Origin: Candidatus Enterococcus huntleyi
GTDB taxonomy: Bacteria > Bacillota > Bacilli > Lactobacillales > Enterococcaceae
DNA: 64,000 bases
NCBI RefSeq assembly: GCF_009933175.1
Contig: NZ_MAEJ01000007.1
Span: 62,001-126,000, forward strand
Direction of reading: 5' to 3'
This document shows, piece by piece, positions 1 through 8,810 of this stretch; position 1 is the first letter of the stretch, and every line of letters starts with the position of its first letter. Under the pieces are notes generated by a model, which had not been told where the DNA came from, searched no databases, and was given only the letters and a program-made list of their open reading frames with translations. The position numbers were made by a program, and so were the translations under genes.

Positions 1-255
1 ATTTGAGATAGGTGACTGAGCATATTTCTTGAGCAACTTGGCAAATTTCTTTTTCGTAGTTAAGACAAAATGATTGCCTACTTCTAAGATATTTAAGGCC
101 GAATTTTCGTCCTCTTCGTACCTTTTATCCAATTCGCCGACCCATTCATATACTTGAGGCGTCTCTGCTCCTAAAAGATAGCTCAACTCATCTAAGCCGA
201 TGCCTTCTTCTCCCACAACAAATAAAATCGCTTCTAACTCACTCAGTTTCGTCAT
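1..255 (-). CDS. scpB: Segregation and condensation protein B, N-terminal part
   Basis: The first 85 residues are present; the rest lies beyond the left window edge. ScpB is the winged-helix kleisin partner that, with ScpA, binds SMC to form the bacterial condensin that compacts and separates chromosomes. The visible start (MTKLSELEAILFVVGEEG) fits the first winged-helix domain of the family. The ATG lies inside the scpA 3' end (17-nt overlap), so the two genes are probably translationally coupled. Identity rests on the N-terminus plus the invariant scpA-scpB order. Confidence 0.88.
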   Translation of the reverse strand, partial: MTKLSELEAILFVVGEEGIGLDELSYLLGAETPQVYEWVGELDKRYEEDENSALNILEVGNHFVLTTKKKFAKLLKKYAQSPISN

Positions 256-1006
256 CTGTTTGTTCTCCTACTGTTCCGTAGAGCATGATTGGCAGATAAT
301 TCGCCTCTTGCTCCACCTTAATTCGCCCGGTTTTCATCAATTCTAACAACGCCATAAAAGTTGTCACAATTTCTGAACGGGAATTTTTTGAGAAAAAGGA
401 ATCAAATGTACAGCCTTTATTTCTCGGTAAACTAGCCAATTGTTTTTCAATCATTTGAATCTTCTCTTCAATCGTCACATCCTCTGAAGCCACTGTTGTT
501 TCAACCGTTTTATTTTTTTTGCGTTTTTCTAGCATACTATGAAACGCTAAAAATAAATCAATCGTATTAATCTGGTTCAAAGGTAATCGAGGATCATGAT
601 CCTTATATTGATCGACATCCATCGGCTCCTTAGTAAAATACAAGCTTCGTTCATCTGCTTTTTCAGAGAGCACCTCTGCTGCGTATTTAAACTTACGATA
701 CTCTAATAATTGCGCAACTAAGGCATCTCGTGGGTCTTCCCCTTCTTCTAGTTCTTCCTCAATTTCCAATTCTTGCTTTGGCAAAAGCATCTGACTCTTA
801 ATCGCCATTAGCGTAGCAGCCATAACTAAATACTCCCCAGCCATCTCTAATTCCAGTGTTTTCATTGTATGAATATAGGTCATATATTGTTCGGTTACAG
901 CAGAAATTGGAATATCATAAATATCGATTTCCAGTTTTTTTATTAAGTGAAGCAACAAATCAAGTGGCCCTTCAAAAACATCTAGCTTTACATTAATCTC
1001 TTGCAC
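239..1006 (-). CDS. scpA: Segregation and condensation protein A
   Basis: A 255-residue kleisin subunit of the SMC-ScpAB condensin, acting in the cytoplasm on the nucleoid. The N-terminus (INVKLDVFEGPLDLLLHLI) is the conserved SMC-neck-binding region of ScpA; the middle is a charged acidic linker (about residues 80-100), and the C-terminus is the winged helix that binds the SMC head. The length is normal. The start is GTG, with a GTAGGAG ribosome site close upstream. It lies between xerD (36 nt upstream of it) and the overlapping scpB, an order common in Firmicutes that links chromosome-dimer resolution with segregation. Confidence 0.95.
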   Translation of the reverse strand: MQEINVKLDVFEGPLDLLLHLIKKLEIDIYDIPISAVTEQYMTYIHTMKTLELEMAGEYLVMAATLMAIKSQMLLPKQELEIEEELEEGEDPRDALVAQLLEYRKFKYAAEVLSEKADERSLYFTKEPMDVDQYKDHDPRLPLNQINTIDLFLAFHSMLEKRKKNKTVETTVASEDVTIEEKIQMIEKQLASLPRNKGCTFDSFFSKNSRSEIVTTFMALLELMKTGRIKVEQEANYLPIMLYGTVGEQTDDETE

Positions 1007-1042
1007 ATGACTCCTACTTTCTTTACAAAATACCTAGCCAGC

Positions 1043-1933
1043 CTACGCCCGCGGAAAATGCTGTTTGTACACATCTGTCATCCGTTTTTTGGTAATATGC
1101 GTATAAATCTGCGTTGTTGAAATATCGGCATGTCCCAGTAACTCTTGCACCGTGCGTAAGTCCGCCCCATTCTCTAGAAGATGCGTAGCAAAACTGTGAC
1201 GCAACGTATGAGGAGTGACGTCTTTATTAATTCCAGCCTCACGCACAATCGCCTTTAAATTTTTCCAAATTCCTTGTCTCGACAAGCCGGTTCCGTGATT
1301 GTTAACAAACAAGTGAGTTTCATTCGGTTTCTTTTTCGTCAATGTCGGACGAACTTCTTCCAAATAACGTTCAATCCAATGAATGGCATAATCGCCTAAA
1401 GGAATAATTCGCTCCTTATCCCCTTTACCAATCGTCTGCAATAAGCCAATCGATAAATGGAGATTGCCCAACTTCAAACCAATCAGCTCACTCACGCGCA
1501 AACCGGTGGCATACATAACCTCCAAGATTGCACGGTCTCTAATCCCCAAAAGCTTACTCGTATCCGGCGTTTCTATTAAACGTTCAACTTCTTTCAAACT
1601 TAAGGTACTAGGTAACTTTTGTGCTTTTTTAGGAGAATCAATATGTTGCATTGGATCATGCTCTGTATATCTTTCCTGCCGTAAAAACTGATGAAAACGT
1701 CGCAAGCTTGACACCATCCGTGTCACCGTTGCAGAAGACTTTCCAGCCATTTGCAAGGCCTGCAAAAAATTCACCACTAAAAATCGATCGACTTCTTGCC
1801 AAGAAGCAATCTTATTTTCTTCAAGGAAAGCTAGATACTGAGTTAGGTCACGCTCATAACTCATGCGTGTATTTAACGATAGACCTCGCTCAATATTCAA
1901 ATAATGAAGATACTCGATAATTTGCTCTTTCAC
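1043..1933 (-). CDS. xerD: Tyrosine recombinase XerD
   Basis: Site-specific recombinase that with its partner resolves chromosome dimers at dif. The N-terminal SAM-like core-binding domain covers about residues 1-100 and the catalytic domain about 105-296. All catalytic residues are visible: Arg in TGLRVSEL, Lys in GKGDKERIIPL, the HTLRH box (H242, R245), LLGH (H268) and the nucleophile Y277 in TQIYTHI. I chose the GTG at 1933, preceded by GGGTG at proper spacing; a GTG at 1942 is also in frame and would add three residues. XerD rather than XerC is chosen from the scpA/scpB/fur context. It is co-directional with fur. Confidence 0.92.
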   Translation of the reverse strand: MKEQIIEYLHYLNIERGLSLNTRMSYERDLTQYLAFLEENKIASWQEVDRFLVVNFLQALQMAGKSSATVTRMVSSLRRFHQFLRQERYTEHDPMQHIDSPKKAQKLPSTLSLKEVERLIETPDTSKLLGIRDRAILEVMYATGLRVSELIGLKLGNLHLSIGLLQTIGKGDKERIIPLGDYAIHWIERYLEEVRPTLTKKKPNETHLFVNNHGTGLSRQGIWKNLKAIVREAGINKDVTPHTLRHSFATHLLENGADLRTVQELLGHADISTTQIYTHITKKRMTDVYKQHFPRA

Positions 1934-2286
1934 AAAAATCACCCAACTTTCGCATTATTTATCATAACAAATAACCAGTGGGAAGGATAGAAAAAAATAG
2001 GATTTCCCTTATAAACTCACTATCAGCTCACTAATTATGAACAATCGTCCCCTCAATTCTCAAGAAACTCGAAAAAACAGTTCCTCACTCCTAGCTGACA
2101 AAGAGCCAAAAAAAGAGAGAACACGCTACAGCGGCTCCCAAATTTTTGGCTCTCAACCGGATGACACAATTCCCTACCTATTTAAAAAATAGTAGATTTG
2201 ATGATAAACATGCTACATTGATTTTTAATCAATAGGCAACGTCCATCCAGCAAGTTACTTAGTCATTTATTTAATGGTTTCCAAAT
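1934..2286. other. Gene-free interval between fur and xerD
   Basis: About 350 nt with no convincing gene. It contains a long-range inverted repeat, GAGCCAAAAA near 2104 against TTTTTGGCTC near 2144, with a loop of about 30 nt. This could end fur transcription, but no clear U-run follows. A 51-codon open frame (2037-2192, plus) lacks a ribosome binding site. Probable xerD promoter sequences must lie here but none stands out. Confidence 0.4.
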
Positions 2287-2784
2287 CTAGCCATTTTGCA
2301 TCTCTGTGGAATGACTTGACTCTTCTGTCGCGTCTTTTTTCTTCAATTGACACGCCCGACAAATACCGTGGAATGTCAGACGGTGATCCTTTATCGCAAA
2401 TTGGTATCTTTGTTCGACAATCTGCTCCACAGAGCCCAACAAATCTTCTTCAATCTCTTCGATATTTCCACATTCCAAGCATAACAAATGATGATGGAAA
2501 TGTTTTGCACCTTCTTTGCGCAAATCATATCGAGCAAGCCCATCGTTAAAGCTGACTTTATCAACAATTTTCAAATCAGTCAAAATTTCTAAAGTCCGGT
2601 AAACCGTTGCTAGACCAATCTCAGGACTCTTTTTTTTGACTAAAAAATAAATTTCTTCAGCAGATAAATGATCTTTCTCATTTTCTAACAATACTAGCAC
2701 GGTGGCTTCTCTTTGTGGCGTCAGTTTAAATCCTGATTCATGAAGCTGTTCTTTAGTTTTTTTCAATGCGGCAATAGGATTCAT
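2287..2784 (-). CDS. fur: Ferric uptake regulator Fur
   Basis: A 165-residue metal-dependent repressor of iron uptake genes. The winged helix covers about residues 10-85, with LTPQREATVLVLLEN and the recognition helix region GLATVYRTLEIL. The dimerisation domain holds the metal ligands HFHHHLLCLECG and the second Cys pair GICRAC. The TVYRTLE and HFHHHL signatures match Bacillus subtilis Fur rather than PerR or Zur. There is a Ser/Thr-rich tail of about 15 residues. ATG start with an AGGGG ribosome site. A PerR-type box lies 20 nt upstream of the start, so the gene may be under peroxide control. Confidence 0.93.
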   Translation of the reverse strand: MNPIAALKKTKEQLHESGFKLTPQREATVLVLLENEKDHLSAEEIYFLVKKKSPEIGLATVYRTLEILTDLKIVDKVSFNDGLARYDLRKEGAKHFHHHLLCLECGNIEEIEEDLLGSVEQIVEQRYQFAIKDHRLTFHGICRACQLKKKDATEESSHSTEMQNG

Positions 2785-2803
2785 GTGACTTCTTTCCCCT
2801 TAT

Positions 2804-2818
2804 TTATAATTATTATAA
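2804..2818. promoter_or_regulatory. PerR/Fur-type operator in the fur leader
   Basis: TTATAATTATTATAA is a perfect 7-1-7 palindrome and an exact match to the B. subtilis PerR box TTATAATNATTATAA. The related Fur box has G/C instead of T/A at one position per half (TGATAATNATTATCA). It sits 20-34 nt upstream of the fur ATG and contains TATAAT, so it probably overlaps the promoter. B. subtilis fur belongs to the PerR regulon; transfer to this organism is inference. Confidence 0.7.
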
Positions 2819-2820
2819 TT

Positions 2821-2877
2821 AAAAAACTTAATCGCGACCTATAAATTAAAATAATTATAGGTTACAATTAAGTTTTT
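2821..2877 (-). terminator. Terminator after cvfB
   Basis: Two nested stems: an outer pair of about 10 bp (AACTTAAT with ATTAAGTT) and an inner CCTATAA/TTATAGG pair. On the minus strand the outer stem ends in a T-run. It separates cvfB from fur. Confidence 0.55.
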
Positions 2878-2889
2878 AGCAAGCGATTC

Positions 2890-3765
2890 TCAATTAGAAT
2901 CTTTATCTATCTCTGAGGTTAAGATTGTATAGCCATCTTTTTGTTGAATTCTGCGTTGTTTCAGCAAACTTCCCATCGCCCGTTTGAATTGTCCTTTACT
3001 AATCCCAAACGTTTGAAGAATTTCCTCTGGTGTTGATTTATCTGTATAAGGAATCTTATTCTCAGGTGCCCGTTCTAAAAAGGTTAGAATCATCGCAGCA
3101 TCATCACTGATTGCTTCATAGGCCCGCGGTTTCAAAGAAAGATTCAGTACGCCATCCGGTCGAACACCAATCACTCGTCCAGTAATCTTCTCTCCTAAAC
3201 GAGGCTCTTGATATCGCTCAGAAGGATGGATAAAGCCAATATAAAAATCATCTGTCAGTACATAAGAACCGACAATTTTTAAGCGATACACTGTGCCGCT
3301 AATGTTTTGATTCTTCAATTCCTCCGTGCCGCGATTACTCAATGCTTGGAAGATTTTTTCATCAGCCAAAGATCCCCAAATGCGATCCTTAGCATCAACT
3401 GTTAAAGAAATCATCAGTTGATCCCCATTTTTAGGCCATAACTCACGCATCGATGGCAGTTCATCTAAAGAAATAGCGACATCTTTATCTGGTAAGCCAA
3501 TATCCACAAACGCCCCTAAATCTCGACGTGTGCCTGTCACTGTACCAAACGCATAGTGTCCGATGCGACTTTTAGGAATCTCAGAAGTCATACTCAGCTC
3601 TTGCTTTTGATTCACATACCCAAAACCTTCGACAGCCTCTCCTAAATTATGTTCCCCTTCAGATTTCGCTAATCGAAACGTCAGTCCATTTTTTTGGACA
3701 AAGTAATGTGTTTCATTTTCATCTGTAATCATTCCACTAAATACTGTTGCTAATAATGTATTCAT
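2890..3765 (-). CDS. cvfB: CvfB-like S1 RNA-binding protein
   Basis: A 291-residue protein made of consecutive S1-like OB folds followed by a C-terminal winged helix. The second S1 copy shows AFGTVTGTRRDLGAFVDIGLPDKDVAIS, and a later one shows GEKITGRVIGVRPDGVLNLSLKPR. The C-terminal part (EILQTFGISKGQFKRAMGSL) is the winged-helix segment. In Staphylococcus aureus, CvfB binds RNA and affects virulence-gene expression. The length is normal. The ATG has an AGGAG ribosome site. The gene stands 15 nt downstream of azlD, with its own terminator after it. Confidence 0.9.
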   Translation of the reverse strand: MNTLLATVFSGMITDENETHYFVQKNGLTFRLAKSEGEHNLGEAVEGFGYVNQKQELSMTSEIPKSRIGHYAFGTVTGTRRDLGAFVDIGLPDKDVAISLDELPSMRELWPKNGDQLMISLTVDAKDRIWGSLADEKIFQALSNRGTEELKNQNISGTVYRLKIVGSYVLTDDFYIGFIHPSERYQEPRLGEKITGRVIGVRPDGVLNLSLKPRAYEAISDDAAMILTFLERAPENKIPYTDKSTPEEILQTFGISKGQFKRAMGSLLKQRRIQQKDGYTILTSEIDKDSN

Positions 3766-3780
3766 TTTTTTCTCCTCTAC

Positions 3781-4104
3781 TTAAAAAAACAAGCGCAGTA
3801 AAGCCATTGTGACAATCCCAACAATCACTGTTTTCATCAAATCTTTGGTGCGTATAGCTACTAAAAAAGTCGGGACACACGCTACTAACGATAATAAATC
3901 AATTGCCGGTAATTTACCAGCCCGAACTTCTAAAATACTCTGAAATAACAACGCCGTCAAGATACAAATTGGAATATAAGACAAAAAATCCATCAACCAT
4001 TTAGGAAAATCAATTTTTTTTGACAAGATAAACGGAACAATTCTAGGAATCCATGTGACAACTGCTGATCCCGCGATAATCAAAAATAAATAACTAGTTG
4101 TCAT
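3781..4104 (-). CDS. azlD: AzlD-family branched-chain amino acid exporter subunit
   Basis: A 107-residue integral membrane protein with about four hydrophobic segments and the family motif WIPRIVPFILSKK near the N-terminus. AzlD is the small partner of AzlC; the pair exports branched-chain amino acids and some analogues (BrnEF in Corynebacterium). The start overlaps the end of azlC by 11 nt, which implies coupled translation. The exact substrate here is not evident. Confidence 0.9.
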   Translation of the reverse strand: MTTSYLFLIIAGSAVVTWIPRIVPFILSKKIDFPKWLMDFLSYIPICILTALLFQSILEVRAGKLPAIDLLSLVACVPTFLVAIRTKDLMKTVIVGIVTMALLRLFF

Positions 4105-4807
4105 GATTCGTCACCACCCCTACTAAACAGCCAAGTAACGTCGCAATCAATACGGAAATTTCGGGAGAAAGAAGCGCCATCATCAGATACAGAGAGACAC
4201 AAACACTAGCCAATACGATGATTGTCTGGCGTGTTCGTTTTCTCATAGGTAAGTCGACTTGTAAGACGAACAATCCTATAAACATCCCAATCAGAGCAAA
4301 ATCTAAGCCAAAACTTTCAGGACTAGGAATGTATTCTCCCAGTAATCCGCCTAGTACTGTTGCGATAATCCATGTAGAATAGGCCATTATATTTAATCCA
4401 TTCATCCACGGCACTGTAACCTTTGATTTTTTTGTTAATTCAGTCGCCAGAACGCCATAAGACTCATCAGTCAATAACGTACCAATCCCGATACTTTCTA
4501 ATAAATTAGCTTGTTTAAAATGGGGTGCTACAGACATACTCATCAAGAAATGCCGCAAATTCACTAAAAAAGCCGTAAAAACGATACTCGCTACCGGCGC
4601 TTGAATAGCAATCATTCCACAAATAATAAATTGAGCACTTCCCGCATAGATAAAAACCGACATCATCAGAATTGCAAAAATTGACAACCCAACACTTTTC
4701 CCTACCACACCAGCCGCTATACCAATCCCTAAATAGCCTAAGACTGTTGGTAAACAGGCCTCAACTCCTGCTCGAAATGTCGTTGCAGATTTCATTTGTT
4801 TTTCCAT
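4094..4807 (-). CDS. azlC: AzlC-family branched-chain amino acid permease
   Basis: A 237-residue membrane protein with 5-7 predicted helices. It has the AzlC signatures GVEACLPTVLGYLGIGIAAGVVG near the N-terminus, FIYAGSAQFI, and NLRHFLMSMSVAPHF. It forms the large subunit of the AzlCD exporter. The ATG at 4807 is chosen because GGGGGAAG precedes it; the in-frame start 15 nt further upstream (4822) would overlap that ribosome site. Co-transcribed with the overlapping azlD and probably with cvfB. Confidence 0.9.
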   Translation of the reverse strand: MEKQMKSATTFRAGVEACLPTVLGYLGIGIAAGVVGKSVGLSIFAILMMSVFIYAGSAQFIICGMIAIQAPVASIVFTAFLVNLRHFLMSMSVAPHFKQANLLESIGIGTLLTDESYGVLATELTKKSKVTVPWMNGLNIMAYSTWIIATVLGGLLGEYIPSPESFGLDFALIGMFIGLFVLQVDLPMRKRTRQTIIVLASVCVSLYLMMALLSPEISVLIATLLGCLVGVVTNHDN

Positions 4808-5174
4808 AGACTTCCCCCACATCCTTTTAAAACAGATATCCTACTAAAATAATCAGCCAGACATTCGCCACATTTCCCCTTGTTTACCTAGCAAGCCGTC
4901 CCTTTACACCGAAGCTTTAGCAAAATTAAAAAACACCCATTTTTATGTATTTCTTCTATAATAACGAAGTTGAAAGTACAACGCAACGTCAAACAGAGAC
5001 TTTTTTCTAAATTTTCTGATTATTTACCGTAGCATCTATTACCCATGTAAAAAAACGAGTAGGCTAATCGCACCCACTCGTTTGAGAAATATGAATTAGA
5101 ATTTTTTCCACACCTGACCTGCTATAAGCTACTAGCTCCTTTTCAAGCGTTCATTCACTAGCCATTCTCTCGCC
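4808..5174. other. Intergenic region between mapZ and azlC
   Basis: About 370 nt without a gene. It contains the mapZ terminator (5052-5084) and, nearer azlC, an AT-rich stretch with TATTATAG on the minus strand that could be the azlC -10 element. Nothing else was recognised. Confidence 0.5.
5052..5084 (-). terminator. Terminator of mapZ
   Basis: Inverted repeat AAACGAGTAGG / CCCACTCGTTT (5053-5063 and 5073-5083) with a 9-nt loop. On the minus strand it runs directly into a seven-T tract. Confidence 0.85.
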
Positions 5175-7427
5175 TTATTGCGTTTGATCGCTACCATTTC
5201 CACCAAACCAACCCGTTTTACAATTGATGGTCATTAAATAAACAGGAAAAGAATAATCAGAACTCAATAAATTGGATGGCTTAGTCGCGTACAAATTATA
5301 AAATCCTTCGCCCGCTTCAATTCGAGCTGGCTCTAAATAATAACCACCTTCGACAATATAACCACGAGAAAAAGCAATCGATAGCACATGGTCTTTCACC
5401 CCATCAGCCCAAGACCAAGCTGCATTGTTGACGTCAGCAATATCACTTTGTCTTGAAGATAAAATTGGTAGTCCTTGGTTATTTTTTTGGAAGACAGGGT
5501 GTCTCATTCCTTGACTATCATAGGTCCACTCCACATTAGGAACAGCCGCTGAGCCGCCAGAATTTTGGGCAGATACATTCGTTTCAGCGGACGTTGTCTT
5601 GTTCGCCGTTTCTGCTTGTTTTGCCGCCTCCGCTTGTTTATTCGCTTCAGCTTTTTGCGTGGCTTCCTTGGCTTTGTTAGCCTCTGTATCAATCTGTTTT
5701 TTTACTGCTTGCAAGCCGATTGTTAACTCTTTTGCTAGCTCTTTATTTTTGACATTTTCTACTGCTTTTTTCGCAGCATCATAATTTTCTTTGTTTGCTT
5801 TGTCAGTCACTTTTCCATTCACATAAATCACGTCAACCAACTCTTTTGCAGTTTGCAATTCATCAAATTGGCTCTGAGCCGTAGCAATCGCTTCGTTCAT
5901 CAATTTAGCAAAGCCACTTGTTTCTGTAGAAGCCTCTAGCCCAATTTGCTTATCTTCCTTCAAAAGTGGTTCTTTGATTAATGTATCATCAGAAATCACC
6001 GCACCTGTAAAGAGCGCATTGACTTTATTTATCATGGCAACTTTATCAGAAACATCTTTGAACTCTTCAGCAACTTTTTCATAGCCCTTTTGATCTTTGA
6101 GCGCTGATAATTGCGAAGATAATTTAGTTAAATCTGCAGATACTTTTTCAGTACGAATAAATTCATGGGTATCATCCGTATAAAATTCATCTAAATTTTG
6201 TTGAATTGCTTCAAGTTCAGTCGCTTTTTTCTTCGTTTCTTCAACTTGTTGGGCTTCAGCAGCCTTCTTATTCTGACTATATACAGTCCAAGCACTTGCG
6301 CCTAAAATAAGCACCGCTACCGCAGTAATCCCACGAGCAATGTTTCTTTTCTTATGAGAAGTAGTCTTTTGTTCTGGTTCTGTTGATTCAGAAGTAGCAG
6401 CCTTTTCCAGCGGTTCAGCCTCTAACAATTCAACTTCATCCAAAATCACTTCGTTCGTATCAGGTGCTTTCGGTGCTTCGCCAAAAATAGGTGTTGGCGT
6501 GACTGACTCAGTTAATTTATCTTCATCACTCTTTTCTTCGTTTGCTGCACCTTTTTTCACATCAGCTGTTTCTACCGCGTTCTCGTCTAGCGAATTTTTT
6601 TCTAGCTCTTTTGAAGTGACTTCAGCACTTACAGCATCGGAAGATACTTCGGATAACTTTTCATCCGCTGCTTCTTCACTTTCCTGCTCCACAGACATAT
6701 CCTCGGTTGATTGTGTCTGTGCCTGCTCTGTCAAATGTCCCTGATCTACTACTTCTTTTTGATCCACTTGATTTTTTTGTTCTGGTTGATCTACTTGGAC
6801 AGTTTGATTTGCTTGTTTATCTTGATTACTGGCGTTTTCTGGTAATTCAGGGGAGTCAGATTCTTCCTCCCTGGCCTTTTCTATGGAATCATTGGCAGTT
6901 GCCTCAGCCTCAGAAGAACCATTGACCTCTTCTCCACGATGCTCACGAATATAGGCCGCTAAAAGAGAATTTTCTGTATCTTCTTCATCCAGTTCTACCG
7001 ATTCTTTCAATTCTTCTGGCTCTTCTGATTCATCTGTCGCTTCTGAATCTTTTAGGCTCTCCGGCTCATCTGGTTGTTCTAATTCTTCAGATAACGTTGT
7101 TTGTTCGGTTTCTTTTTGGCCAATGTCAGGCTCTGATTGTGAACTAGACTCTAGTTCTTCCGACTTATTTTCGACGATATCTTCTGATTTATCTGTTTCT
7201 TCGTTTGTCGACTCATTCGTTTCATTCGCTTCTGAATCTGGCGTTTCAGTAAACATTTCCATCATAGATTCCAATGGTACATCGCCATAATCTGACCATT
7301 TAATATCATCATTTTTATCTTCAGTTAGTTCATCGATTGATTGTTTTTTCAAATCAAAGCCGCATTTTGGACAACTATCTAAATCGTCTTTATATTTAAA
7401 TCCGCAATTTGGACACTTTTTTCCCAC
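5175..7427 (-). CDS. mapZ: MapZ-like division-site positioning protein with N-terminal zinc ribbon
   Basis: A 750-residue single-pass membrane protein. Residues 5-22 form a zinc ribbon (CPNCG...CPKCG; C5, C8, C19, C22). About 330 residues of very acidic Glu/Ser/Thr/Gln-rich low-complexity sequence follow, including LLAAYIREHRGEE, similar to the conserved cytoplasmic ILDKYIKQHRDEI of pneumococcal MapZ. The membrane helix lies at about 363-382. The extracellular part has an alpha-helical domain (about 385-590), an Ala/Lys-rich linker, and a C-terminal domain whose NNAAWSWADGV, SRGYI, GFYNLYA and NCKTGWFGGNG match the pneumococcal MapZ C-terminus. MapZ marks mid-cell and guides FtsZ rings in streptococci and enterococci. 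It is longer than pneumococcal MapZ (464 residues), which lacks the zinc ribbon. GTG start. Monocistronic, after rpoD. Confidence 0.88.
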   Translation of the reverse strand: MGKKCPNCGFKYKDDLDSCPKCGFDLKKQSIDELTEDKNDDIKWSDYGDVPLESMMEMFTETPDSEANETNESTNEETDKSEDIVENKSEELESSSQSEPDIGQKETEQTTLSEELEQPDEPESLKDSEATDESEEPEELKESVELDEEDTENSLLAAYIREHRGEEVNGSSEAEATANDSIEKAREEESDSPELPENASNQDKQANQTVQVDQPEQKNQVDQKEVVDQGHLTEQAQTQSTEDMSVEQESEEAADEKLSEVSSDAVSAEVTSKELEKNSLDENAVETADVKKGAANEEKSDEDKLTESVTPTPIFGEAPKAPDTNEVILDEVELLEAEPLEKAATSESTEPEQKTTSHKKRNIARGITAVAVLILGASAWTVYSQNKKAAEAQQVEETKKKATELEAIQQNLDEFYTDDTHEFIRTEKVSADLTKLSSQLSALKDQKGYEKVAEEFKDVSDKVAMINKVNALFTGAVISDDTLIKEPLLKEDKQIGLEASTETSGFAKLMNEAIATAQSQFDELQTAKELVDVIYVNGKVTDKANKENYDAAKKAVENVKNKELAKELTIGLQAVKKQIDTEANKAKEATQKAEANKQAEAAKQAETANKTTSAETNVSAQNSGGSAAVPNVEWTYDSQGMRHPVFQKNNQGLPILSSRQSDIADVNNAAWSWADGVKDHVLSIAFSRGYIVEGGYYLEPARIEAGEGFYNLYATKPSNLLSSDYSFPVYLMTINCKTGWFGGNGSDQTQ

Positions 7428-7580
7428 TAGTCGTTCGGCTCCTTAGTTTATTTTTTTACGCTCATGCTTTAATCTATCATATAAATCTGTAACAGAAAAG
7501 CCCCTCTGCTTTACGATTTTATTAAGAATTTTTAAAAGCAAGTAATATTCGTAGAATTTATATCGATTTACGACGAAAAA

Positions 7581-7618
7581 AATAGTTAGAACAATCAATT
7601 ATGATTGCTCTAACTACT
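7581..7618 (-). terminator. Terminator of rpoD
   Basis: A 15-bp inverted repeat with one mismatch (7583-7597 and 7602-7616) and a 4-nt loop, followed on the minus strand by a T-run. It lies about 65 nt after the rpoD stop. Confidence 0.88.
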
Positions 7619-7682
7619 TAATTTTGGTGACTTTCTATAGAAGAATGAATTAACTTATCTCCTCATCCTATAGACGTCTCTC

Positions 7683-8792
7683 TTATTCTAAAAAGTCTTT
7701 TAATTGTTTTGAACGTGATGGATGGCGTAATTTACGTAAAGCTTTCGCTTCAATCTGACGGATGCGCTCTCTCGTTACGCCGAATACTTTTCCGACTTCT
7801 TCTAGCGTACGTGTCCGACCATCGTCTAAACCAAAACGTAAACGAAGTACGTTTTCTTCACGGTCAGTTAAGGTATCTAGGACATCCTCAAGCTGTTCTT
7901 TTAATAATTCATAAGCTGCATGTTCAGCTGGGCTAGTTGCTTCTTGGTCTTCAATGAAGTCTCCAAGATGCGAATCATCTTCTTCACCAATTGGTGTTTC
8001 TAATGAAACTGGCTCTTGAGCTATCTTCAAGATTTCACGAACTTTTTCAGTCGGTAAATCCATCTCTGCACCAATTTCTTCAGGTGTCGGTTCGCGTCCT
8101 AAATCTTGTAGTAATTGACGTTGAATACGAATTAATTTGTTAATCGTCTCAACCATATGAACTGGAATACGAATGGTTCTCGCTTGATCGGCAATCGCAC
8201 GGGTAATTGCTTGACGAATCCACCATGTCGCATAAGTTGAGAATTTGAACCCTTTGCGATAATCGAATTTTTCAACAGCTTTCATCAAGCCCATGTTCCC
8301 TTCTTGAATTAAATCAAGAAATTGCATTCCACGGCCCACATAACGCTTAGCAATACTAACTACTAAACGAAGATTGGCTTCTGCCAAACGTTGTTTTGCT
8401 TCCTGATCGCCTTCTTCAATTTTTAATGCTAAAGCAACTTCTTCTTCAGCAGTTAATAAAGAGACACGACCAATTTCTTTTAAATACATACGAACGGGGT
8501 CATTGATTTTCACACCAGTTGGTGCTGAAAGATCTTCTTGTTCCGCTTCTTTGGCTTTTTTTTCATTACTTTTTAGACTATGAACAGATGGTTCCCCATT
8601 TTCATCGACAACACTAATCCCAGCGTCTTCAACTTTTTGGATTAATTTGTCCATCTCATCTGCATCCAAAGTAAATGGCGTTGCTAATTTATTCGACAAT
8701 TCGTCATAAACGACTTGTCCTTTTGCTTTGTTTTCTTTGATGAATGACGCAACCGCTTCATTATACGCTTTTTTCTCTGTTTCTTTTGCCAT
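7683..8792 (-). CDS. rpoD: Primary RNA polymerase sigma factor (SigA/RpoD)
   Basis: A 369-residue housekeeping sigma-70 factor that directs RNA polymerase to -10/-35 promoters. A short region 1.1 is followed by region 1.2 ([21 protein letters not shown]), region 2 ([27 protein letters not shown] and [26 protein letters not shown]), region 3 and region 4.2 ([30 protein letters not shown]). The size is typical of Firmicutes. It follows dnaG by 18 nt, the usual macromolecular-synthesis arrangement, but rpsU is absent upstream. Confidence 0.98.
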   Translation of the reverse strand: MAKETEKKAYNEAVASFIKENKAKGQVVYDELSNKLATPFTLDADEMDKLIQKVEDAGISVVDENGEPSVHSLKSNEKKAKEAEQEDLSAPTGVKINDPVRMYLKEIGRVSLLTAEEEVALALKIEEGDQEAKQRLAEANLRLVVSIAKRYVGRGMQFLDLIQEGNMGLMKAVEKFDYRKGFKFSTYATWWIRQAITRAIADQARTIRIPVHMVETINKLIRIQRQLLQDLGREPTPEEIGAEMDLPTEKVREILKIAQEPVSLETPIGEEDDSHLGDFIEDQEATSPAEHAAYELLKEQLEDVLDTLTDREENVLRLRFGLDDGRTRTLEEVGKVFGVTRERIRQIEAKALRKLRHPSRSKQLKDFLE

Positions 8793-8810
8793 AAAGAAGG
8801 CCCCCTCTAG

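Noticed and set aside
2037-2192. A 51-codon plus-strand frame between xerD and fur
   Set aside because: No ribosome site, no recognisable family, and it overlaps a long inverted repeat that better explains the sequence.
6499-6925. Ser/Phe-rich plus-strand frames opposite mapZ
   Set aside because: Antisense shadows of the Glu/Ser-rich low-complexity arm of MapZ, with no start signals.
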